Part shown: in pieces, positions 6,987 through 13,875 of the stretch
Layout of the letters: the number at the start of each line of letters is the position of its first letter
Numbering within the stretch: the first letter of the stretch is position 1
Virus record (IMG/VR): IMGVR_UViG_3300009152_003190
Span: 1 to 21,920 of that record
Reading direction: 5' to 3' (one strand)
Length of the DNA: 21,920 nt
Source: a virus
Translations under genes and position numbers: made by a program
The notes under the pieces: generated by a model
Databases searched by the model: none
The model's input: the letters and a program-made list of their open reading frames with translations, nothing else
Told to the model about the DNA's origin: nothing

Positions 6987-7769
6987 ATGGATCCATTAAC
7001 ACTATTTGCTTTAGCAAACGGTGCGGTTCAAGCAGTAAAAAAGGGATGTCAGTTATATAAAGAGATTAGTGGTGCAGTTAGTGATGTGAAGGGGGTCTTA
7101 CAAGATTTAGATGACCAATTTCATTCCAGATACAAAGACCGTGCACCAACAATAGCTGAGAAAAATCAGTATATTGAAGAAAAAAATCGCGTAATCGAGT
7201 TGAGTAAAAAACAACCTGAGGACGTGTATGCCCAGATTGGTGAAGAACTTGGTGCGTACTTTGAAAACATGGCTACTTGCATGGCAATCTTTGAGGAGGA
7301 AGAAAGACAGGATGATGAAGTTTACACTGGTACAACAAGTATAGGTAAACGTGCTCTACAAAGAGTCCTCATGAAAACCAAGCTGAAAGCAATGAAAGCT
7401 GAGCTACGTGAGATTATGGTTTACCAATGTCCTCCTGAGCTAGGTGATCTCTATACTCAGGTCGAAAAGATGATGGCTAAAATGGAAGAGCAGCAATCTA
7501 TTGCTATTGTTGCTAAAATGAAGCGAGACAGAATTGATGCAGCAGCAAGAAGAAAAAGAATTCAAAGGATCAGATGTGAAGGGTGGAAGTACGGCATAAC
7601 CGTTATTTTTGCATTGTACTTGTCATGGTTAGTATGGGCTGTTGTTGAGGTACGCAAGGAAGTGCATCCTGAACTTGGAGTCTGTCTAATACCAAAAGGA
7701 CAGTGGCCATACGAATACTACAACAGACTCAAGTGGGTTGAATGTAACCCTCGTCAGATCAGTCCTTGA
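6987..7769 (+). CDS. Probable membrane-anchored virion-type protein of T4-like phages
   Basis: A 260-residue protein on the plus strand. The N-terminus (MDPLTLFALANGAVQAVKKGCQLYKE) and the following charged helical region resemble a family I recall as virion structural proteins of marine T4-like phages. Residues of about 60-200 are likely coiled coil (many Lys, Glu, Met). A single membrane segment, YGITVIFALYLSWLVWAVV, follows a basic RRKRIQRIR run at about residue 190-200. A short C-terminal part with two cysteines (GVCLIP, VECNP) would then lie on the other side of the membrane. The Shine-Dalgarno (AGGAG) is unusually far, about 15 bases. The 3' end overlaps the convergent FkbM gene by 16 bases. 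Confidence 0.65.
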   Translation: MDPLTLFALANGAVQAVKKGCQLYKEISGAVSDVKGVLQDLDDQFHSRYKDRAPTIAEKNQYIEEKNRVIELSKKQPEDVYAQIGEELGAYFENMATCMAIFEEEERQDDEVYTGTTSIGKRALQRVLMKTKLKAMKAELREIMVYQCPPELGDLYTQVEKMMAKMEEQQSIAIVAKMKRDRIDAAARRKRIQRIRCEGWKYGITVIFALYLSWLVWAVVEVRKEVHPELGVCLIPKGQWPYEYYNRLKWVECNPRQISP

Positions 7770-8611
7770 TCATCGAAAAAGTTAAATATATTTGATCCTA
7801 CTTTAGCTTCTTGAAGACCTGTTGGCTGTTCCTGATCTTTGTGCACACAAATAATATTACCTTCATATCTCTTATCCATATTTTTCTTATCAATTACAGA
7901 TCCTGGCTCTTCCCAAATGTCCTGTTTTTGTTGATTATGATTGTTTGGATTGTGCTTGGTGTATATGTGCCAGTATGCAGCGTATCCCATTGCCTGAACT
8001 TTCTCAAGCAACTCATCGTTACCTTCCTTATTGTTAAACTCAATGTACAACATTGGTTTATATTTGTCTATTAACTTCTCAGCACCATTCAATACATCTA
8101 CCTCTAATCCTTCAACATCTAGTTTGATAAGATGAAATGGTATGCCATGCTTGAGTAATGAATCCAATGTAATGCATGATGTATGAAGACCTCTAAAGAC
8201 GTGGTCTTTAAGTTTAAACTCACCGTAGTTTACTTTCTCACCATGAAATGGATCAATATTAAGGATCCTCACTTCCTTTTCTTCGGAGCCACAAGCAGCT
8301 CTCATCGGAATTACATTGAAGCATCCGTTGATCATCAGGTTAGTATTAAGGAATTGTGAGATGTATAGTTGAGGCTCAATAGCAATCACAGTACCCTTAG
8401 TACATTTCTTAGAGAAATAGACTGAATGGGTACCAATATTAGCACCAACATCAATAACGTTTGAATAATCCTTGAGGAAGAGATCAAAAAGATCCATTTC
8501 TTGCTGTGCCCATTCACCATAGTAGTGAAGACAAGCTCCTATTGGATCATCATTACGAAAGAATGTAAATCTGCCGTACTTGGAGTCTGCTATTGCAATG
8601 TGATTTTCCAT
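7754..8611 (-). CDS. FkbM-family methyltransferase
   Basis: A 285-residue SAM-dependent methyltransferase of the FkbM type, which methylates sugar hydroxyls or similar small groups. The SAM site reads NVIDVGANIGTHSVYFS (51-67) and the acid of motif II is in IAIEPQ (77-81). The family signature IKLDVEGLEVDVLNGAEKLI lies near 160-180, followed by LYIEFNN. The C-terminus is ordinary. ATG 8611 has GAG about five bases upstream. It lies 12 bases after the tRNA 3' end and ends convergently with the plus-strand gene. Together with carbamoyl- and glycosyltransferases it suggests decoration of a glycan, of virion or host. Confidence 0.88.
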   Translation of the reverse strand: MENHIAIADSKYGRFTFFRNDDPIGACLHYYGEWAQQEMDLFDLFLKDYSNVIDVGANIGTHSVYFSKKCTKGTVIAIEPQLYISQFLNTNLMINGCFNVIPMRAACGSEEKEVRILNIDPFHGEKVNYGEFKLKDHVFRGLHTSCITLDSLLKHGIPFHLIKLDVEGLEVDVLNGAEKLIDKYKPMLYIEFNNKEGNDELLEKVQAMGYAAYWHIYTKHNPNNHNQQKQDIWEEPGSVIDKKNMDKRYEGNIICVHKDQEQPTGLQEAKVGSNIFNFFDDQGLI

Positions 8612-8623
8612 AATATCTCAAAT

Positions 8624-8698
8624 TGGTTGCAGGGGAAGGAATCGAACCTCCGACCTCGGGATTATGAGTCCCGCGCTCTACCGCTGCGCTACCCTGCG
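8624..8698 (-). tRNA. tRNA-Met (CAT), possibly initiator-like
   Basis: A 75-base tRNA with the 3' CCA encoded. The acceptor stem is CGCAGGG with CCCTGCA, the anticodon loop is CTCATAA (anticodon CAT), the T loop is TTCGATT and the T stem GGAGG with CCTTC. Six of seven acceptor pairs form. The first position is C1 facing A72, a mismatch typical of bacterial initiator tRNA-fMet. However, the anticodon stem is CGGGA/TCCCG, so an A-T pair rather than the third G-C pair sits next to the loop, and the 11:24 pair is C-G, which are elongator-like. Tentatively Met; fMet or Ile2 (lysidine-modified CAT) are alternatives. T8-A9-G10 also form the TAG stop of the upstream gene. Confidence 0.93.
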
Positions 8699-9096
8699 TC
8701 TGTTAATTGTAAATGCTTCCTATGTATCTTACACATAACCCATACATTATAATACCGTTCTGGAAATAAGAGAACATCTAATTCAAATTGATACTTTGCT
8801 TCGTAGTATGAACACTCACCCTTGTTCTTACAGAATCTGAGAATCTGTCTTTGAAACTTCTCTTTTCCCAGTAACTCTATATCAGCTAAAAGTAAATCGT
8901 TGGAACCATAGTACTCTTTCCAATCCGATTCCACTTTAAACTTTTTCTTCTTGCCTTTAACTTGTCTTTGCTTAGAAGCGTAAAATAATTTCTTACCAAT
9001 GTATTGTTTATTGGTATCAGTATTAGTTATTTTGTAGACAAATCCATAACATCTATCTGGAATATTGGTCACTTCAACATTATCATGTGTCCACAT
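8689..9096 (-). CDS. GIY-YIG nuclease-like protein, possible homing endonuclease
   Basis: A 135-residue protein from ATG 9096, which follows the zinc-ribbon stop by four bases; the longer frame to 9144 would overlap that gene by 43 bases. The core is GFVYKITNTDTNKQYIGKK, matching GIY ... YIG, followed by Lys-rich residues, then ESDWKEYYGSNDLL and LGKEKFQRQIL. The FELDVL helix after YYEAK can carry the metal-binding Glu. This layout resembles the small GIY-YIG nucleases common in T4-like phages, some of which are homing endonucleases. No extra DNA-binding domain is seen. The TAG stop lies inside the downstream tRNA, at T8-A9-G10. Confidence 0.78.
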   Translation of the reverse strand: MWTHDNVEVTNIPDRCYGFVYKITNTDTNKQYIGKKLFYASKQRQVKGKKKKFKVESDWKEYYGSNDLLLADIELLGKEKFQRQILRFCKNKGECSYYEAKYQFELDVLLFPERYYNVWVMCKIHRKHLQLTDAG

Positions 9097-9100
9097 TAAA

Positions 9101-9262
9101 TTAATTATCTTCGTCGTAGAAATCTTCATCCATACTATCTTCACCCATCATAGATCCACAATAGGGACAAAATGAAATGGGTTCATCAATATTATATCCT
9201 TCTACTTCAAACTCAGAGTCACAAGTCCTACATGTTTGAATATTTTTATCGTCACCGATCAT
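9101..9262 (-). CDS. Small zinc-ribbon protein
   Basis: A 53-residue acidic protein with two cysteine pairs: QTCRTCDSEF near residues 10-18 and FCPYCGSM near 33-40. The spacing and the CPYCG knuckle are those of a zinc ribbon. The remainder is Asp/Glu-rich (MDEDFYDEDN at the end). The ATG at 9262 has GGAG seven bases upstream, and its start overlaps the stop of the adhesin-E-like gene by four bases (ATGA). Short zinc-ribbon proteins are frequent in T4-like marine phages; a role in transcription is possible but not shown. Confidence 0.8.
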   Translation of the reverse strand: MIGDDKNIQTCRTCDSEFEVEGYNIDEPISFCPYCGSMMGEDSMDEDFYDEDN

Positions 9263-9717
9263 ATAGTATCTCCACATACGACGTCATAAACATTTCTAGC
9301 AATAGAGTTTTTGACATCAAGATTAGTTACATACGAGCCAAAATCATGAGATTGTGTATATCTAATCACGTTCTTTTCATCAGCAAAAAGATCGCTAAGC
9401 AGATACAACTTTTCTTGCTCACAGCTCAGTATACCGTACGTATATATCCTTTTTATTTCAAAGGGAAATTGTGTATATTGCTGAAGAGAATGAAACTCCG
9501 TCACAGCATGGAATTCAATATTTTTCTGTTTACGACCAGCAATGTCTTTGTCAATGTATACGTCGTAATTGGCTGCTTTAACAACAAAGAACCACTGTTC
9601 TTTTTTGTGGATTATTGTTCTTGTACCATCTGAATTAGCTTTAAAGTCTAGCGTGAGTTCGGCTGATGCAATTGATGACGAAAGGACTAGAATCAGTGTT
9701 ACTAGAAGATTTTTCAT
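9259..9717 (-). CDS. Exported protein resembling surface-adhesin protein E
   Basis: A 152-residue protein with a clear Sec signal peptide: MKNLLV, a hydrophobic core, then SSIASA before the predicted cut ahead of ELTLDF. The mature part (about 132 residues) has a WFFVVKAANYDVYIDKDIA strand region, FHAVTEFHS, LSCEQEKLYLLSD and a final ARNVYDVVCGD, a pattern that recalls the adhesin-E family with one disulfide between its two cysteines. It probably works in the periplasm or at the cell surface. The start codon at 9717 lies two bases after a hairpin that covers its Shine-Dalgarno. Identity with adhesin E is tentative. Confidence 0.7.
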   Translation of the reverse strand: MKNLLVTLILVLSSSIASAELTLDFKANSDGTRTIIHKKEQWFFVVKAANYDVYIDKDIAGRKQKNIEFHAVTEFHSLQQYTQFPFEIKRIYTYGILSCEQEKLYLLSDLFADEKNVIRYTQSHDFGSYVTNLDVKNSIARNVYDVVCGDTI

Positions 9718-9719
9718 AG

Positions 9720-9740
9720 TTACTCCTTAGACTGGAGTAA
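9720..9740 (-). promoter_or_regulatory. Hairpin enclosing the ribosome-binding site of the exported protein
   Basis: On the minus strand a perfect seven-base stem (TTACTCC with GGAGTAA) with a seven-base loop (AGTCTAA) ends two bases before the ATG at 9717. The GGAG of the 3' arm is the Shine-Dalgarno, so it is fully paired when the hairpin forms. This could hold translation off in long read-through transcripts and allow it from shorter ones, as is known for some T4 genes, or respond to temperature. The hairpin is seen directly; the function is inferred. Confidence 0.55.
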
Positions 9741-9757
9741 GTATATATCATTCAAAT

Positions 9758-10753
9758 TTACCTGATACTGATTAGATTGTCTTTAAAAATCTTCCAGCAT
9801 TGCTCCCAAGTCCATATTGATGAAGCTTTCTTGACCTTCTTACGATCAAGTAACAAGCAGTTCATTATAGCCTTGTCTAAATTATCATCCATACATCCAG
9901 TGAGATTATCTATAACATCTAAAGGACCATCAACTGGATATGCTGCAACTGGAGTACCAAGACTCATAGCTTCAATCATCACAATACCAAACGTATCGGA
10001 CTTGCTTGGAAAGCAAAACACATCAGCACGTGCGTAGCTGTTTGCTAGCTCCGAACCTTGCTGGTATCCTAAGAACTTAACTTTAGGATATCTCTCTTCC
10101 AGCTTCTTTCTGTAAGGACCATCACCAACAATTTCAATATTGTAGGTGTCTTGTAGCTTGCACAAGGCATCAAGATTCTTTTCTTTAGATACGCGACCGA
10201 CATATAATACAGTTGGAGGATTGCTATAATCATACCGCTTAGTAGGCTTCAACATATCACGGTCAACCCCTCTAGTCCACGTAACCATTGGACCACTGAA
10301 TCCTTTACCCTCTAAGATAGTTTTCATTGATCTGGTGTTGACTAGTAGCTTACCAGAGTGCTTATGGAACCAGCGAAGATATCCCCATGTGATACTCATA
10401 GGAATATTGTAAATTGCTTTTAGAAATTCAGGGAATTTAGTATGATAAGAAGTATTGTAACAATAGCCCCGTTTGTCAAGATAAAGTCTAGCGAACAAAC
10501 CAACAGGACCTTCTGTGGAGATGTGTATATAATCCGGAGATATCTCTTCAATCTTCTTGCCAATGTTCCACGGAAGGGCAAGTTTAACTTCAGGGTAGCC
10601 TGGGCAATTAAAATGTAAGAACTGAAGGGGAGTAAGGTATACAATAGAATAATCATCCAAAAGCGCATGTTTCTCAATGCTTTGGAAAGTAACCACGACT
10701 CCATTAATTTGATCTGGAACATTATCGGTTACTATGAGGATTTTCTTTGGCAT
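9758..10753 (-). CDS. agt: Glycosyltransferase GT4, Agt-like glycolipid synthase
   Basis: A 331-residue GT-B enzyme of family GT4. The N-terminal domain has VTDNVPDQINGVVVTF (8-23), YPEVKLALP, HISTEGPVGLFARL (77-90) and TSYHTKFPEF (101-110). After a RGVDRDMLKP link (161-170) comes the donor domain: VLYVGRVSKEKN (182-193), IVGDGPYRKKLE and the EX7E-type site SDTFGIVMIEA (252-262, with D253 and E261), then AAYPVDGPLDVI. This is the pattern I recall of bacterial Agt enzymes, which glycosylate diacylglycerol during phosphate starvation in SAR11 and roseobacters and usually lie beside plcP. Here it follows a PlcP-like gene, with AAGG about ten bases before its ATG. GT4 family is sure; the Agt function and substrate are inferred. 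Confidence 0.82.
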   Translation of the reverse strand: MPKKILIVTDNVPDQINGVVVTFQSIEKHALLDDYSIVYLTPLQFLHFNCPGYPEVKLALPWNIGKKIEEISPDYIHISTEGPVGLFARLYLDKRGYCYNTSYHTKFPEFLKAIYNIPMSITWGYLRWFHKHSGKLLVNTRSMKTILEGKGFSGPMVTWTRGVDRDMLKPTKRYDYSNPPTVLYVGRVSKEKNLDALCKLQDTYNIEIVGDGPYRKKLEERYPKVKFLGYQQGSELANSYARADVFCFPSKSDTFGIVMIEAMSLGTPVAAYPVDGPLDVIDNLTGCMDDNLDKAIMNCLLLDRKKVKKASSIWTWEQCWKIFKDNLISIR

Positions 10754-10828
10754 GAGGCTTCTACCTTAAAACTTTTAAACTTTAATGAATAGGTCATTGA
10801 AGATTTTGCTTGTTCACATGAATGTTGA

Positions 10829-11659
10829 TCAGGAAACTCCAACGTTACTTTTCCTGGTTGATCGTTTGGATTGTTTAGGTGGACTGCTATCAATATCATC
10901 ATCCACATTGTCGCTCTCCTGTGTCCAAGTTATTATCTCCCATCTACCATCGTGGTGTTCAACTAAAGCAGTACAAGATTCAACCCAGTCACCATCATTC
11001 ATATAGACTACACCATTAATTTGTTTAATCTCTGCTTTGTGTATGTGTCCACATATGACCCCATCGTATCCTTTTTTCTTACAATATCCAGCTAAGTTCT
11101 TTTCAAACTGAAACATGAAATCTAAGGCTCGTTTAACCCTTTGCTTAAGATAAAGGCTAAGAGACCAATAACCAAAACCAAGTCGATGACGGAACCAATT
11201 GAATCGAGAATTGAGAGTAAGAACAAAATCATATGCTTTGTCTCCTAAGAAGGAAAGCCAAGGTGCTAGTCTAGTGATACCATCAAATAGATCACCATGC
11301 GTGACGAGATAATGTTTCCCATCTGCACCAATATGTTCGCACTGATTTGTAATTGTTAGCATTCCAAACCCTAACCCGTAATGAAGGTAAGGTCTAAGGA
11401 ATTCATCGTGATTGCCTAGTACGTATACCACTTCCGTACCACGCTTAGAGTGACCAAGGACACGTCTCACTACGTTTGTATGAGACTGCTTCCAACGCCA
11501 TTTGTTCTGTTTAATTTTCCATGCATCAATTATATCACCTACAAGATACAACTTCTCACATGAATTATGCTTTAGAAAATTATTCAGATGCTCAGCCTTG
11601 CAATCCTTAGTTCCAAGGTGAACATCTGATATAAAGATGCTACGGTAGTTTTTTTCCAT
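10829..11659 (-). CDS. plcP: PlcP-like metallophosphoesterase (phospholipase C type)
   Basis: A 276-residue calcineurin-type metallophosphoesterase. The metal-binding residues are in place: D12 and H14 (SDVHLG), D42 (GDIIDAW), N83 and H84 (GNHDEF), H121 (THGDLFD), H205 and H207 (GHIHKAE). Beyond these general motifs, it carries the family blocks QSHTNVVRRVL, NWFRHRLGFGYWSLSLYLK (154-172), YDGVICGHIH and NDGDWVESCTALVEHHDGR, which match my memory of bacterial PlcP, often mislabelled UDP-2,3-diacylglucosamine hydrolase. PlcP cuts phospholipids to diacylglycerol under phosphate limitation. The C-terminus adds a Ser/Lys-rich tail. No good Shine-Dalgarno precedes ATG 11659. LpxH is the main alternative; the agt-like neighbour favours PlcP. 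Confidence 0.85.
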   Translation of the reverse strand: MEKNYRSIFISDVHLGTKDCKAEHLNNFLKHNSCEKLYLVGDIIDAWKIKQNKWRWKQSHTNVVRRVLGHSKRGTEVVYVLGNHDEFLRPYLHYGLGFGMLTITNQCEHIGADGKHYLVTHGDLFDGITRLAPWLSFLGDKAYDFVLTLNSRFNWFRHRLGFGYWSLSLYLKQRVKRALDFMFQFEKNLAGYCKKKGYDGVICGHIHKAEIKQINGVVYMNDGDWVESCTALVEHHDGRWEIITWTQESDNVDDDIDSSPPKQSKRSTRKSNVGVS

Positions 11660-11737
11660 TGAAGGTCTGGTTACGGATCCAGCGTCACCCTATCGTCGTG
11701 ACCGATTTGAAGATTGAATTAATTTTAATATGTATGT

Positions 11738-11764
11738 ACACAGTTTTGAAAACCCTGTGTTTTT
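11738..11764. other. Hairpin with T-run between plcP and nrdB
   Basis: A six-base stem (ACACAG at 11738-11743, CTGTGT at 11755-11760) with an inner TTTT/AAAA is followed on the plus strand by a T-run. Read as plus, it resembles a factor-independent terminator, but no nearby gene is transcribed that way. On the minus strand, where it lies 43 bases after the nrdB stop, the T-run is missing. It might stop antisense transcription or protect the nrdB mRNA end. The rest of 11660-11802 holds no clear promoter. Confidence 0.35.
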
Positions 11765-11802
11765 AATCAAGTCTTCATCAAATGGACTTCAAATTATCAT
11801 AC

Positions 11803-12786
11803 TCAGGCTGCTTTTGCCCATACATCACCCCAGTCTCCACTAAGAGCACCCTTAGCATAGTCTGTTGCACGGTTCTCAAAGAAGTTAGTATGTGTAGGAG
11901 CATTGATCATTTCTTCCACCCACGGCAGAGGATTCTTCTTTACTTTGAAAATCCCTTTAAGACCAAGAGAAATAAGCCTGCGGTCACAAATATAGCGAAT
12001 ATAGCGCTTAACATCTTCTGCATTCAATCCCTCCATTGCTCCCATCGAGAACGACAGATCAATAAATTTATCTTCAAGCTCAACCATCTTCTCAGCTATA
12101 GAGTATATTTCACCCTTCAACTGATCGTTCCATATATCTCTGTTCTCTTCAACAAAAGTTCTGAACAGCTTAATCATCGACTCGGCATGTTGAGTTTCAT
12201 CTACGATTGACCAAGTAATAATCTGACCCATACCCTTCATCTTACCATGACGAGGAAAGTTGAGAAGCATGATGAATGAACTAAACAACTGCATGCCTTC
12301 TGTAAAGGCACTAAACGCTGCAATCTGTTGAGCAATAGTTGTTGCATCTTGACCAGCAAGAGACAAGAAGTAGTCATGCTTAGCTCTCATCTCCTCATAC
12401 TCGAGGAAGTCGTTGTATGTGGACTCTGGCATGCCAAGAGTTTCAATTAAATGACTATATGCAGCAACGTGTAATGCTTCTCTTGCTGCAAAGCCAGTTA
12501 ACATCATTCTTACTTCTGGTTGTGGGAAATATGGAAGATAGTTCTTAACATATCCACCAGCAACGTCCACATCACCTTGAGTGAAGAATCTCAAGATGTT
12601 AGTTAAGAAGTGCTTCTCTTGTTCATTTAACTTGTTCTTCCAATCCTTTACATCCTCAATCATTGGTACTTCTGTATGCATCCAATGACTCTGCTCATGC
12701 TTTAACCACGCATCATATGCCCATGGATAGTGGAAAGGCTTAAACGAGCTGCGTTCGTCTGTTAGCTTTAGTTTCTGCTTAGCCAT
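11803..12786 (-). CDS. nrdB: Ribonucleotide reductase class I beta subunit
   Basis: A 327-residue NrdB, which holds the di-metal centre and the tyrosyl radical used by NrdA to make deoxyribonucleotides. In order: D72 in FFTQGDVDV, E103 and H106 with the radical Tyr110 in REALHVAAYSHL, E163 in FTEGMQLF, and E197 and H200 in DETQHAES. The wording around these sites is like that of alphaproteobacterial NrdB and differs from the E. coli form. I chose ATG 12786, which overlaps the nuclease stop by one base (TGATG); a TTG further upstream is less likely. It would pair with NrdA at 15635, though a cluster of other genes separates them. Confidence 0.96.
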   Translation of the reverse strand: MAKQKLKLTDERSSFKPFHYPWAYDAWLKHEQSHWMHTEVPMIEDVKDWKNKLNEQEKHFLTNILRFFTQGDVDVAGGYVKNYLPYFPQPEVRMMLTGFAAREALHVAAYSHLIETLGMPESTYNDFLEYEEMRAKHDYFLSLAGQDATTIAQQIAAFSAFTEGMQLFSSFIMLLNFPRHGKMKGMGQIITWSIVDETQHAESMIKLFRTFVEENRDIWNDQLKGEIYSIAEKMVELEDKFIDLSFSMGAMEGLNAEDVKRYIRYICDRRLISLGLKGIFKVKKNPLPWVEEMINAPTHTNFFENRATDYAKGALSGDWGDVWAKAA

Positions 12787-13217
12787 CAATTGCACCAACT
12801 TTGCTTAGCTTCACCGTAGTATTCTCTTGCAAATCCATTCTGGATCAGCATCTGTCTTAGACTTACACCATCGAGGATAATATCACCAAGCACACGTCCA
12901 CCAAACTTATCCCAGTCCATGAGAAGGACTTGACGCTTAACAGATTTAGATACCGCGTTCTTTGTAAAGTTAGTAGCTGCTAGCCCTTTTGCATCCTCTT
13001 CAGGACACTTGGCACGGAATCCTTTTTCAGGAGTATCAACTCCGTACACTCTTACTGCTAGTTCTTTAGGCAGTGGGTCTGGAAGCCACGTGGCTTGGAA
13101 TGCAACAGTATCACCGTCTTTCACTCGAGTGATCACAACGTCATACAATACACCACTCTTGTCTTTGGCAAATGCCAAGAAAGGTAGTAGAGCTAAAAGT
13201 AAAATTAGTTTTTTCAT
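12786..13217 (-). CDS. Exported thermonuclease (SNase domain)
   Basis: A 143-residue protein with a Sec signal peptide (MKKLILLLALLPFLAFA) and a staphylococcal-nuclease-like domain. Catalytic and calcium-binding residues are present: R56, D61 and E64 in VRVYGVDTPEKG, R108 in DKFGGRVLGD, with VKDGDTVAF at 32-40 and GFAREYYGEAKQSWC at the end. Nucleic acids would be hydrolysed to nucleotides, in the periplasm if the signal works. Similar proteins occur in T4-like marine phages. The stop overlaps the nrdB start, and its own start overlaps the gene upstream by four bases, so it may serve nucleotide supply together with NrdB. Confidence 0.9.
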   Translation of the reverse strand: MKKLILLLALLPFLAFAKDKSGVLYDVVITRVKDGDTVAFQATWLPDPLPKELAVRVYGVDTPEKGFRAKCPEEDAKGLAATNFTKNAVSKSVKRQVLLMDWDKFGGRVLGDIILDGVSLRQMLIQNGFAREYYGEAKQSWCN

Positions 13218-13867
13218 TCATTATCCTTATTATCGTTTTCATACATTACTGTATTGGTGTCTCCTAAAAACCACTTAGGATTTGTTTCTACAACATACTT
13301 CTTAGTACATACTCTAAAGTCTGGAAACTTCAATTCTTTGGGATTGCTTGCTGCATCGTAGAATAAGCATCTATTGTTTGGTTGAGCTGCGTATTGTCCG
13401 TTCTCTAGTTGAATGAAATTAAAGCTCTTGTGATCTTCTGGCCATTCAGCATAGCTTGTGTCTATAATGTTAAGATCTGGTGCTGAATGATCTACCGTGA
13501 ACATATAATCACCAGAGTATAATTGTCTATCTTTTGCGTAAAATTTACAACTGAGATTACGTAAAAAAGCTTTTTGTATTACTGTAAAGTCGTAACTGAA
13601 GCAATCCCATATCTGAAGGGTATCTAGGGGTAAGAATTCCTCTGTCAGATCATGGTTCCTACTAACAAATGCGTGCAGTGGTAGCTTATCATACAACGCA
13701 CCATAGTTAGGAAGATAGGCTTCGATCCTAAATGCCTGACTTCTTATACTTTTTATTGATACCCATATACAAGGTTCATATTCACTATGACCCTTTTCAA
13801 AGTCATAGAGAAACTCTTTGCGAATGTAGCAGTGGACTGGTGGAATGTTTGCAACGAGGTGTGCCAT
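13214..13867 (-). CDS. Conserved hypothetical protein of T4-like marine phages
   Basis: A 217-residue soluble protein, MAHLVANIPPVHCYIRKEFLYDF... with recognisable blocks: IWVSIKSI, RIEAYLPNYGALYDKLPLHAFVS, LQIWDCFSYDFTVIQKAFL and a FNFIQLENGQYAAQPNNR loop. I recall very similar unnamed proteins in T4-like cyanophages. It has no signal, membrane segment or catalytic motif I can name. It ends with a four-base overlap on the thermonuclease gene, which places it in the nrdB operon. Confidence 0.75.
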   Translation of the reverse strand: MAHLVANIPPVHCYIRKEFLYDFEKGHSEYEPCIWVSIKSIRSQAFRIEAYLPNYGALYDKLPLHAFVSRNHDLTEEFLPLDTLQIWDCFSYDFTVIQKAFLRNLSCKFYAKDRQLYSGDYMFTVDHSAPDLNIIDTSYAEWPEDHKSFNFIQLENGQYAAQPNNRCLFYDAASNPKELKFPDFRVCTKKYVVETNPKWFLGDTNTVMYENDNKDNE

Positions 13868-13875
13868 TTTATACC

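Noticed and set aside
8730-8775. TATAAT upstream of the tRNA inside the GIY-YIG gene
   Set aside because: The -35 region matches only 3 of 6 bases and the site is in coding sequence, so a dedicated tRNA promoter is not supported.
10420-10722. 100-codon minus-strand frame within the agt-like gene
   Set aside because: The overlapping frame encodes a clear GT4 enzyme with intact motifs; this one has none.
11738-11764. Factor-independent terminator after nrdB
   Set aside because: The T-run follows the hairpin only on the plus strand, which has no gene ending there, so it was recorded as a hairpin of unknown role.
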